Positions 23,046 through 30,276 of a stretch of 38,459 bases of DNA are shown here, piece after piece. This stretch comes from an uncultured beta proteobacterium. GTDB taxonomy: Bacteria > Pseudomonadota > Gammaproteobacteria > Burkholderiales > Burkholderiaceae_C. The DNA lies in NCBI GenBank assembly GCA_903873485.1, contig CAIQOO010000028.1, positions 1 to 38,459 of the forward strand. The letters run 5' to 3'. The notes under the pieces are model-generated. The model searched no databases. It was not told the origin of the DNA and saw only the letters and a program-made list of their open reading frames with translations. A program made the translations under genes and the position numbers. Positions within the stretch are counted from its first letter, which is position 1. The number at the start of each line of letters is the position of its first letter.

Positions 23046-24896
23046 TCAAGGCCCTGCCAGCAGGCGCGGCAAGCCGGTGGAGAGCACCGGAATCCATGAA
23101 ATCGCCAGCGTGCCGAAAAACATGGCCAGCACCGCCGGCAGCACCGAGCGCGCCACATAAGGAATTGTTTTGCCAAACATCGCCGAGGCAAAGTAGAGGT
23201 TCATCCCGGCGGGCGGAGCCAAAAACCCCATTTCCATATTGGCCAGAAAAATGATGCCAAAGTGCACCGGGTCAATGCCATAACTCAGCGCCACCGGCAG
23301 CAGCAGCGGCACCAAAAAAACGATGGCGGCGTAAATTTCCATCAAGGCCCCGGCAGCCAGCAAAAACACATTCAACGCCAGCAAAAACAGAACCTTGTCA
23401 GGAATGATGCCTTGCACCCAGTCGATCGCATCATTGGGCAAGCCGCTGTCCACCAGATAGTTGGTCAGCCCCAGTGCCATGCCCAGGATCAGCATCACCC
23501 CGCCAATGATCTGCGTGCAGTCGGCAAGCGCCCCGCCCAGCACGCGCCAGCCCAGCTCCCGGTGCGCGATGGCCTGGGTGGCGACGGCATAAGCCGCCGT
23601 CAGGGCGGCACTCTCGGTCGGCGTGGCCAGGCCGCTGGCCAGCGAGCCGATCGCCATCACCGGCGCCAGAATTTCCCACTTGGCCGCCCACAAGGCGGTG
23701 CCGATGCCAGGACCAAACCGGCTGCCGACGGGGCTGCCTGCCGGTGCCGCCACCACCGGTGCCAGCCCGGTGCGTCGCAGATAACCGCCCACCAGCAGCA
23801 AAAATGCCACCATCACAAAGGCCGGAATCAGCCCGGCCAGAAACATCGTGTTGATCGGCACCCGGGCGATGATGGCGTACATGATCAGCGGCACCGAGGG
23901 TGCCAGCAGCACGCCCAGGGCGCTGGCACTGGTGACCAGACTGATTGAGCGCTGCTCGGGCAAGCCGGCGTTGCGCAGCAGCGGCAGCAGCAGGCCGCCC
24001 AGCGCCAGAATGGTGACGCCGCTGCCGCCGGTGAAAGCGGTAAAAAACGAGCACAGCAGAGCGGCGGCCACCACGGTGCCGGTCATGCCGCCACCAAACG
24101 CCGCCATGAATACCGCACCGAGCCTTGCTGCCGCGCCAGTGCGGGCAAACACCAAACCAGCCAGCGTGAACAAGGGCAAGGCTGGCAGCGAGGCATTCAC
24201 GGTAATCTGGTAATGCGACAGCGCCACCGAGGCCAGCGGCTGACCCTGGTGCCAAAACAGCGCCAGTGCCAGGCCACCGAGCACCGCAAAAATCGGCGCA
24301 CCGCCCAGCAAGGCCGCCAACAGCCACAGCACCGCCGGCCACAACTGCAGCGCACTGGCCTCGTATCCCTGGCCCAGCCAATAACCCAAACTTGGCAGGC
24401 ACAGCGCCAACAGCCACTTGAGCCAAGGCACCTGAACACAGCGCGCACCCAAACGCAGCCCCAGCAGGCCAAAGCCCAGCGGCATCAGCCCTTGCACCCA
24501 CCAGGTCGGCATGCCGTAGGCCAGGGTGTGAGCGGCATCGATTTCGGTTTGCACCAGACGCCAGCTTGCCAGCGCCAACACACCGCAGACCAGCGCCGCG
24601 CTGCCCTGGGCAAATGCCCTGACAGCGGCTTGAAAGAGTGGGCCGCCCCAACTGGCCAGGCCATTGCCCAGGCTGCTCAAGTGGCCGTGGCGCTCGGCCG
24701 CCAGCGCACCCAGCATGGCCAGCACCAAACCCAGATGCTGCACCAGCGCGGCGGCGTTTTCCACACCGCGCCCCAACACCGGGCGCAGCACGATCTCGGC
24801 CAGCGGAATCAGCGTCATCAGCACCAAGGCCAATGCGGCCAGCACGGTGTCAAGGCGTTGAAGTTCCCGCCAGCGGGACCAACTCAGGGCAGCCAA
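23046..24896 (-). CDS. TRAP transporter fused permease (DctQ + DctM)
   Basis: A 616-residue inner-membrane protein. The first ~170 residues are a DctQ-type four-helix small subunit (starting LDTVLAALALVLMTLIPLAE, with ERHGHLSS). The rest is a DctM-type large subunit with many helices (ALFTLAGLVFARTGAAARLG, then GGSGVTILALGGLLLPLLRN, TPTESAALTAAYAV and the C-terminal LANMEMGFLAPPAGMNLYFA, the well-known M-domain signature). Fusion of the two is common in TRAP systems. The start is a TTG at 24896, two bases after the stop of the binding-protein gene, so translation is probably coupled. It couples sodium entry to uptake of the ligand bound by the neighbouring DctP protein, probably a carboxylate. 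Confidence 0.88.
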   Translation of the reverse strand: MAALSWSRWRELQRLDTVLAALALVLMTLIPLAEIVLRPVLGRGVENAAALVQHLGLVLAMLGALAAERHGHLSSLGNGLASWGGPLFQAAVRAFAQGSAALVCGVLALASWRLVQTEIDAAHTLAYGMPTWWVQGLMPLGFGLLGLRLGARCVQVPWLKWLLALCLPSLGYWLGQGYEASALQLWPAVLWLLAALLGGAPIFAVLGGLALALFWHQGQPLASVALSHYQITVNASLPALPLFTLAGLVFARTGAAARLGAVFMAAFGGGMTGTVVAAALLCSFFTAFTGGSGVTILALGGLLLPLLRNAGLPEQRSISLVTSASALGVLLAPSVPLIMYAIIARVPINTMFLAGLIPAFVMVAFLLLVGGYLRRTGLAPVVAAPAGSPVGSRFGPGIGTALWAAKWEILAPVMAIGSLASGLATPTESAALTAAYAVATQAIAHRELGWRVLGGALADCTQIIGGVMLILGMALGLTNYLVDSGLPNDAIDWVQGIIPDKVLFLLALNVFLLAAGALMEIYAAIVFLVPLLLPVALSYGIDPVHFGIIFLANMEMGFLAPPAGMNLYFASAMFGKTIPYVARSVLPAVLAMFFGTLAISWIPVLSTGLPRLLAGP

Positions 24897-24898
24897 GG

Positions 24899-25942
24899 CT
24901 AGCGGCCCGGCGTGGTCCGAAAGGCTTTGAGGTGCATGAACACCTCGTCAAAGGTGTCAGCGGGCACCATGTGGCCGCGAATGCGCGGGTACAGCTTGTC
25001 GGCCAGCGCCAGCCACTCTTTCATCTGCTCGGGGCTGGGCTTGTTCACCACCAGGCCGCGCTGCTTCATGGCGGCCACCGCTTCATCGACCTCTTGGCGG
25101 GCTTGGGTGCGCATCGCCAGCCCGGCTTTTTCGCCGGCATTGCGCACTGTTTGTTGTGCGCTGGGGCTCATGTCATCCCAGGCTTTTTTGGTGATCACCA
25201 GGGCGCCAACAATGGGTGCCCAGTTGATTTCGAGCATGTTGGGGGCAGTGTTGTAGATCTGGCTGGCCAGCGCAAAGTAAGGGGTGGAGGGCACCACCGA
25301 AATCATGCCGGTCTGAATCGCGGGCAGGATGTCGCTGGTTTCCAGCGGCACCGGGGTGTAACCCAGGCTTTTCATGATCTCTTGCTGCTCGGACTCGGCG
25401 CCCCAGGCAAAGAATTTCATCTTTAGGTAGTCGGCGGGCTTGAAAGCCGGTTCTTTGGAGAAAAACCGCACCCAGCCCGAGTCGCCCCAGGCCAGCACCA
25501 CAAAACCCTTGTCAAAAAACTTCTTCTCCATGCCGGCGCGCATTTTCTCGCGCACATAGTCCACTTCGTCCCAGTTTTTGAACAGCAGCGGCAGGTTTTG
25601 CAGTGCCGCAATCGAGGGTTCGATCTCGCGCAGGCCGACCACCGAGATCAGCGCGCCCTGCAGTTGGCCAATGCGCATGCGCCGCGCCAGTTCGGCCTCG
25701 CCGCCCTGGCTGCCGTCGGGGTAAATCAGGTATTTGGCATCGCCGCCCAAGGCGCTGCGCCAGGCTTCACCCACCGCTTGCAGTTGCCGGTGGTAGAGCG
25801 AGTTTTTGGGTGCCAGCGTGCCAATACGCAATTGCGGGGTGGCCGCATGGACGGCAGGCGCACTGGCGGCGGCAAAAGCGACCGCCATGGCGGTCAGGCC
25901 GGCACCCAAAACTTGTCTTCTCAACATCGAAAAATTGATCAT
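24899..25942 (-). CDS. TRAP transporter substrate-binding protein (DctP family)
   Basis: A 347-residue periplasmic binding protein. The leader has an Arg-Arg pair (MLRRQVLGAGLTAMAVAF) and ends in VHA; it could be Sec or Tat. The mature protein starts TPQLRIGTLAPKNSLYHRQL (family lrigtlaP-gS-w----) and keeps the DctP pattern through KFFDKGFVVLAWGDSGWVRF, FKPADYLKMKFFAW, and SDILPAIQTGMISVVPSTPY, the helix that holds the carboxylate-binding arginine region. It lies between the TatT lipoprotein (8-base gap) and the fused permease (2-base gap). The co-occurrence with TatT is characteristic of the TatT-linked TRAP subclass. Ligand not predictable. Confidence 0.88.
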   Translation of the reverse strand: MINFSMLRRQVLGAGLTAMAVAFAAASAPAVHAATPQLRIGTLAPKNSLYHRQLQAVGEAWRSALGGDAKYLIYPDGSQGGEAELARRMRIGQLQGALISVVGLREIEPSIAALQNLPLLFKNWDEVDYVREKMRAGMEKKFFDKGFVVLAWGDSGWVRFFSKEPAFKPADYLKMKFFAWGAESEQQEIMKSLGYTPVPLETSDILPAIQTGMISVVPSTPYFALASQIYNTAPNMLEINWAPIVGALVITKKAWDDMSPSAQQTVRNAGEKAGLAMRTQARQEVDEAVAAMKQRGLVVNKPSPEQMKEWLALADKLYPRIRGHMVPADTFDEVFMHLKAFRTTPGR

Positions 25943-25950
25943 GGTGAATG

Positions 25951-26829
25951 CTAAAAAAGGTCATCGGCCGAGGCCTGCAGCCACAGCGCACGCTCACGCA
26001 TCACGGCGCTTTGCAAATCAGTGGCCAACGCGCTGGCAGCCAGCGCCTGCCGCAACAAGGCATCAAACGCGGGCCGGTCCCCTGCCGGCAAGGCGATGCT
26101 TTCGGCTTTGGCCACCAGCGCCCCGGCATTGCTGCCAGCACCCAGGGTGATGGCCTGATCAAAATAGCGGGTTGCCTGCTGGCGCGAGCCGCCGGGCCGC
26201 GCCGCCTCAAAACTGCCCATCAGGCTGGCCAGCGCACCCTGGCCGTGATCGGGTGCCGCCTGGTAGGCAAGTTGCGCCAGGCGAATCGCCAGCGGCAAGT
26301 CGGCCACCCGGTTGGGCTGGTCTTTGGACAAGGCAATCAGGCCACCCCAGGAGGCCGCCGCCCAGTAGGCCACAGCCACTTCCTCAGGCGACAAACGCAG
26401 CGCATCAGCCTGGTTCAAATTCGCCAGTGCCCCGGCAAAACCGGGGCGGTGATTTTCGAGTGCCGTCATGGCGTGGCGCTGCGCCCGCTGGTACAAGCGG
26501 GCGGCGCGCTCGCGCAGTTTTTGCGCGGCTTGCGCATCGCGGGCTTCGACGCGCTCGGCTTCAAACTGCACAAAGGCGTAGGCGTACTGGGTAAACCCGG
26601 CGGCGACCGCCGCAGCCAGTGGCAGATTGCCGGGTGTATCAAGCAGCACTGCCTCCGAGAGTTTGAGGTAAAAGGCGCTGGCCTCGCGGGCTAGCACCAA
26701 GTCATCTTCGGGCGCACTGCCTTGGGTCGCCAGCACGCTGGCGACCTCCTGCAAGATCAGGTGCCGTGGCGAACAGGCCGCCAGCGCCAATAGCAGCGCC
26801 AGCAGGCCAAAACGCAGCAGGCGCTTCAG
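25951..26829 (-). CDS. TRAP transporter-associated TatT-family lipoprotein, apparent CTG start
   Basis: A helical, TPR-like periplasmic protein (292 residues from the start chosen here) that in other bacteria assembles with DctP. Reading from CTG 26829 gives a textbook lipoprotein leader, MKRLLRFGLLALLLALAAC, with the Cys at residue 19, followed by SPRHLILQEVASVLAT. The frame has an in-frame TGA just upstream and no ATG, GTG or TTG before the hydrophobic core; the only alternative, a TTG inside the leader, would destroy it. The CTG overlaps the stop of the preceding gene as CTGA, so coupled initiation at CTG is likely, unless a recent ATG to CTG change has weakened expression. Later segments such as YQRAQRHAMTALENHRPGFA and AVAYWAAASWGGLIALSKDQ fit the family. 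Confidence 0.75.
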   Translation of the reverse strand: MKRLLRFGLLALLLALAACSPRHLILQEVASVLATQGSAPEDDLVLAREASAFYLKLSEAVLLDTPGNLPLAAAVAAGFTQYAYAFVQFEAERVEARDAQAAQKLRERAARLYQRAQRHAMTALENHRPGFAGALANLNQADALRLSPEEVAVAYWAAASWGGLIALSKDQPNRVADLPLAIRLAQLAYQAAPDHGQGALASLMGSFEAARPGGSRQQATRYFDQAITLGAGSNAGALVAKAESIALPAGDRPAFDALLRQALAASALATDLQSAVMRERALWLQASADDLF

Positions 26830-27116
26830 AACTCGCTCTCAATCACGTCTTCGATGCGCTCGCTGTCCATCACGGCGATTTCTGCGTATTGCACGCCATT
26901 CAGGCGTTGGCGATAGGCCAGGTAGGCGTGGCGATCCGCTGCTTCTGAATCACCGTTGTCCTCTGCTTCGGCGGCAGCGAGGTGGTGGCGCGCGGCAGCG
27001 GCAAAGTGCTCGGCAGCAGCGCGATGGTAGTCACCGACCGACTCAAAATCGTCATCCAGGTCTTCCCCGGACGAGGCGATAGCGGCTCTAAATGTGTTTT
27101 CAGTGTCTTGCGTCAT
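26826..27116 (-). CDS. Small acidic protein of unknown function, 96 aa
   Basis: The start is taken at ATG 27116 (MTQDTENTFRAAIASSGEDL); the open frame extends further but the upstream part is basic and unlike the rest. The protein is rich in Asp, Glu and Ala, with a long Ala/His helix (YHRAAAEHFAAAARHHLAAA) and no membrane segment. Its stop overlaps the CTG start of the TatT gene, so it belongs to the TRAP operon and may be its first gene. I do not recognise a family; the repeated Ala-His pattern suggests a helical-hairpin fold. Confidence 0.6.
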   Translation of the reverse strand: MTQDTENTFRAAIASSGEDLDDDFESVGDYHRAAAEHFAAAARHHLAAAEAEDNGDSEAADRHAYLAYRQRLNGVQYAEIAVMDSERIEDVIESEF

Positions 27117-27488
27117 GGATGTCTCACGAGTAGATGGCGTATGGCGACGTGCCAATTGGCGAGTGTGGAGCAATGACGTGAAGGATTCATGACACAAGAA
27201 GGATTCATGACAAAAAATGTTGCTGGTACACAGCCTGCCTTGCCGTGGCTTGCGGTCATTGACTTCCTCCCCTGCATTTCTTGAATTCTTCTCGGAAATT
27301 GCAAAGACCTGACTTGTTAGTCACCAAAGGCAGGGAAATCCTGCGGCGCTACGCATGATCGCGCGCGGCGACATCGCAGTGGAATGCGGCTAGGAGCGCA
27401 TCGCCGAGGTTCAGCAAGAAATGCCAGCAAGTTGGTTGTGGTAGCGTTCGCTTCCTTTGGCTCACTTCAATCTAACAGGTACTGAATC
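27117..27488. other. Intergenic region with a 14-bp direct repeat and a gene fragment
   Basis: AAGGATTCATGACA occurs twice (27181-27194 and 27199-27212, 18-base period) upstream of the TRAP operon; it could be a regulatory site or a chance duplication. Further right is the pyruvate-kinase-like fragment (27354-27422), listed separately. No intact gene seen. Confidence 0.4.
27354..27422 (+). pseudogene. 69-bp fragment related to the pyruvate kinase gene
   Basis: Aligns without gaps to 22691-22759 of the pyruvate kinase gene at constant offset (4663 bases), with 6 mismatches in 69. Read in the same frame it gives MIARGDIAVECG, a stop (TAC to TAG), then ERIAEVQQE. The substitutions include conservative changes (Leu to Ile, Met to Ile), so it may come from a diverged second pyk rather than from a recent copy. 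The flanks do not match the pyk gene beyond a few bases. Confidence 0.75.
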
Positions 27489-27677
27489 ATGTTCGCAGTT
27501 ATTGCTACTCTGCGCGGCAAAGTGATTGGCGCGACCGATGTTCTGGTTCTGTTCGCCGTGCCGGGCGGCGAAGTTGTCGCCTTGGTGGTGGACACCCTGA
27601 AAGGCATCAACGAGGCCCCGCGCAGAATCTGCTTTATATGCTTTTTATGCCGCCAGCCCTTATGGATAAAGCGCTGA
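27489..27677 (+). CDS. Possible small protein, 62 aa, with 3' end formed by a repeat
   Basis: ATG 27489 is preceded by ACAGGTACTGAATC, a weak ribosome site. The first ~45 residues (MFAVIATLRGKVIGATDVLV, then FAVPGGEVVALVVDTLKGIN) have balanced, protein-like composition. The end (CRQPLWIKR) is encoded by dispersed repeat copy D, which also supplies the stop, so the natural C-terminus is probably lost. I do not recognise a family. It could be a truncated relic. Confidence 0.35.
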   Translation: MFAVIATLRGKVIGATDVLVLFAVPGGEVVALVVDTLKGINEAPRRICFICFLCRQPLWIKR

Positions 27678-27698
27678 TAGCTATATTTTAGATAGCAT
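27643..27698 (+). repeat. Dispersed palindromic repeat, copy D
   Basis: Reads GCCAGCCCTTATGGATAAAG then CGCTGATAGCTAT and TTTAGATAGC. It shares CAGCCCTTATGGATAAAGCG exactly with copy C apart from one position (C has TAGCCC). Confidence 0.85.
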
Positions 27699-27757
27699 CT
27701 GTATCTGTATCTGCGCACCCCCTTCACAGGCAACAACAACACAGCATTGCCTTTGAG

Positions 27758-28379
27758 ATGAACCTTCAGCGTTTTCAACCCCAATCGCTTGTGGCCCGCC
27801 TGACTTTGCTCACGCTGGTGATTGTGGTGATGATATTTTTATTGCTGTCGAACTACATGAAATCGCTGATGCGTGAGGAATTGTTACGCTTTACTGGCGA
27901 GCAGCAGCGTTCGGCGCTGGCGGTTTTGGTCAGCCAGATCAGCCATAGCCTGCAAGAGCGCTTGGTCACCCTGACCACGGTGGCCGGGCGCATCACACCG
28001 CGTGATATGGCAAGTCCCATGGCCGGGCAGGCATTTTTGCTGGAGCGCCCCTTTTTGGCCAAGGTATTCAATGGCGGCGTGGTGTTATGGAGCCGCACCG
28101 GCCAGCGGGTAACTGACGCCCAATTTGAGGGCATGAGTGCCGTGAACCAGCCGCTTGATCCGCAAGAACTGGCGCGCCTGCTCAGCGATGGGCAGCCCCT
28201 GGTGGGCCGGGTTCACCGCGATGCGCAGTTGAAAATCGGCGTGTTTGCGATTGCCGTGCCGGTGCCGTGTCGCCCTGTACCCCGACCATGCTCAGACCGA
28301 AAAAGACTTGCTGCGCCTGGGCGATGAAGCGATGTTTCGCGCCAAAAAAAGCGGTCGCAATGCTGTCGTGCAATTTTGA
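27758..28379 (+). pseudogene. Internally deleted membrane-bound diguanylate cyclase
   Basis: The first ~165 codons encode an N-terminal membrane helix (LTLLTLVIVVMIFLLLSNYM) and a periplasmic sensor-like region (FTGEQQRSALAVLVSQISHS, later LLSDGQPLVGRVHRDAQLKI). Near 28260 the frame loses meaning, and from about 28272 another frame reads ALYPDHAQTEKDLLRLGDEA followed by MFRAKKSGRNAVVQF and a stop. That is the last ~35 residues of a GGDEF domain (family a--y---g----eLl--AD-AmY-AK--GrN-v). The second membrane helix, any HAMP and most of GGDEF including the active loop are missing, so a deletion plus frameshift removed the catalytic core. No cyclic-di-GMP synthesis is possible. Confidence 0.75.
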
Positions 28380-28489
28380 CAACTGAAATGGTTGCAAACC
28401 ATGTTCTGCACGCCGACCGGGCCATCTTTGCCGCATTGCCCCATCAACTCTAACCATCCATCGCTGCTTATTACAGTTTCACGTCTTCG

Positions 28490-29467
28490 ATGTTCAACAT
28501 GCGTCCACCCAGGTTCACCCACGACTATTCTTTCGACCCCGCCTGCAACATGGATCTGGCGCAGCTTCTGGCCATTGCTGCGCCCGAGCCGCCGGCTGAC
28601 TTTGCCGACTTCTGGCGACAGCGCCATGCTGCAGCACTTGCCCTGTCGCCGCAGCCACGCATCAAGCTTGCCAAGTTGCAGCGCCCACAGCATCGGGTGT
28701 ACGACTTGCACTTTGTCTCGACCAGCGGCGTGCAAATTGGTGGCTGGCTGCTGGCGCCCAAAGATGGCCAGGTGCGCCGTGGCGTGGTCTTTGGGCATGG
28801 TTACGGTGGCTGCGAGTTGCCGGATGAACTGTTGCCGGTCAATGGCGCGGTGCAGTTGTTTCCCTGCTTTCGCGGCATTGGCCGCAGCCCGGTGGCCGGC
28901 GTTTCGCCAGACCCCAACTTTCATGTTTTGCACCATATTCAAGACCGGCAGCGCTACATTCTTGGCGGCTGTGTGGAAGACCTGTGGCTGGCGGTATCCG
29001 CCCTGCTGGAACTTTTCCCCGAAGTGGCAGGCCGGGTGGCCTATTCGGGCATCAGTTTTGGCGGCGGCATCGGGGCGCTTGCGGTGCCTTGGGATGCCCG
29101 CATTGGGCGCGTGCATCTGCAAGTGCCGACTTTCGGCCACCAGGCGCTGCGCCTGACCCTGCCTTGCGTCGGCAGTGGCGAATCGGTGCGCGTGTTTCAA
29201 CGCCAGCATAAGTTTCATGCAATCGACACATTGGCCTATTACGATGCCGCCAGTGCTGTGCAACACCTGTGCATCCCCGCGCTAGTGGCGGCGGCGCTGT
29301 TCGACCCGGCGGTGCCGCCACCCGGACAGTTTGCCATTTACAACGCCATTGCAAAGCCGCTCAAACGCTTGTTTGTGCTGCAGGCCGGTCATTTTGACCA
29401 TGCAGGCGAGCAGCAGGAGTTGCGGGAAATGAACCGGGAGCTTGCCAGCTTTTTCATGGAACCATGA
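28490..29467 (+). CDS. Acetyl xylan esterase (AXE1)-like alpha/beta hydrolase
   Basis: A 325-residue cytoplasmic hydrolase without signal peptide. PPADFADFWRQRHAAALALS near residue 35 and VYDLHFVSTSGVQIGGWLLA near 70 are the N-terminal pattern of AXE1/cephalosporin-C deacetylase proteins. The oxyanion/turn region is VVFGHGYGGCE, the nucleophile Ser189 is in GISFGGG, and the acid and base are probably the Asp in ALFDPAVPP and the His in QAGHFDHAG. These enzymes remove acetyl groups from sugars or small molecules. Starts at ATG 28490 or 28499. The next gene begins 22 bases after the stop and encodes a second alpha/beta hydrolase, suggesting an operon. Confidence 0.78.
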   Translation: MFNMRPPRFTHDYSFDPACNMDLAQLLAIAAPEPPADFADFWRQRHAAALALSPQPRIKLAKLQRPQHRVYDLHFVSTSGVQIGGWLLAPKDGQVRRGVVFGHGYGGCELPDELLPVNGAVQLFPCFRGIGRSPVAGVSPDPNFHVLHHIQDRQRYILGGCVEDLWLAVSALLELFPEVAGRVAYSGISFGGGIGALAVPWDARIGRVHLQVPTFGHQALRLTLPCVGSGESVRVFQRQHKFHAIDTLAYYDAASAVQHLCIPALVAAALFDPAVPPPGQFAIYNAIAKPLKRLFVLQAGHFDHAGEQQELREMNRELASFFMEP

Positions 29468-29489
29468 CACGGTATGGAGGCATTCGCGT

Positions 29490-30218
29490 ATGCATCGAGA
29501 GTATCACCGCTGGTACAGCCACCGCTTGCACCGCGACATGGAGTTGCTGGTATTTGGTCATGCCGGTGCCAAGGTCATGGTTTTTCCGACCCGCGACGGC
29601 AACTTTCACGAGTATGAAGACCTGCACATCGTGCACAGCCTGGCCGAAAAAATCAATGCCGGGCAATTGCAGTTGTGGTGTCTGGACAGTGTCGCCTGGG
29701 AAACCTTTTATTGCGGCTGGCGTCACCCTGCCGACCGCATCCAGCGCCACGCCCTGTATGAGGAATACGTCCTCAATGAGGTGATGCCGCTGATGCAGCA
29801 GCAGAATGCTCACCCCTGCACCATCGCCCACGGTTGCAGCCTGGGGGCATTTCTGGCCGCCAACATGGCGTTTCGCCATCCGCAACATTTTCAGAAACTG
29901 GCGGCATTCTCCGGGCGCTTCGACCTGACGATGCGCGTCGAAATTTTTGATGATCTGCTTGGCGGCTACTACGACGACAGCGTCTATTTCCACACGCCTA
30001 GCCATTTTCTGGCCAACCTGAGCTGTGACTGGCGGCTGGCGCATTTGCGCCGCATGGACATTGTGATGGTGGTTGGCAATGAAGATCCGTTTTTGCACAA
30101 CAACCGGCAATTGAGCGACATCCTGCACGCCAAGGGTGTGCATAACCAGTTGCATGTCTGGGACGGGCGCGCCCATCGTGGCCAGTATTGGCGGCACATG
30201 GCGTCGCTGTACGTTTGA
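29490..30218 (+). CDS. Esterase-D-like alpha/beta hydrolase
   Basis: A 242-residue protein of the esterase (Esterase_D, PF00756-like) group. The start ATG 29490 is preceded by GGAGG at 9-base spacing; the open frame further upstream overlaps the previous gene and lacks support. Ser117 in HGCSLGAF is the nucleophile elbow, the acid is probably the Asp in VVGNEDPFL and the base the His in DGRAHRGQYW. HGCSLGAFLAANMAFRHPQH is typical of this group. It has no signal peptide and is likely cytoplasmic. It lies just behind the AXE1-like gene, so the two probably act on the same type of ester. The next gene is convergent. Confidence 0.78.
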   Translation: MHREYHRWYSHRLHRDMELLVFGHAGAKVMVFPTRDGNFHEYEDLHIVHSLAEKINAGQLQLWCLDSVAWETFYCGWRHPADRIQRHALYEEYVLNEVMPLMQQQNAHPCTIAHGCSLGAFLAANMAFRHPQHFQKLAAFSGRFDLTMRVEIFDDLLGGYYDDSVYFHTPSHFLANLSCDWRLAHLRRMDIVMVVGNEDPFLHNNRQLSDILHAKGVHNQLHVWDGRAHRGQYWRHMASLYV

Positions 30219-30225
30219 TGCCAAA

Positions 30226-30276
30226 TTGGCCTCCAGGCCTTTTGCAGCTTGCACTAACAGCTATCAAATACAAAGC
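30226..30276 (+). repeat. Dispersed palindromic repeat, copy E
   Basis: The most diverged copy: TTGGCCTCCAGGCCTTTTGC then AGCTTGCACTAACAGCTATC and AAATACAAAGC. It lies between convergent genes and contains the stop codon of hsdR (30266-30264). Confidence 0.65.

Noticed and set aside
27181..27212. 14-bp direct repeat AAGGATTCATGACA upstream of the TRAP operon
   Set aside because: Only two copies; could be a chance duplication, so it is noted in the features but not raised as a finding.
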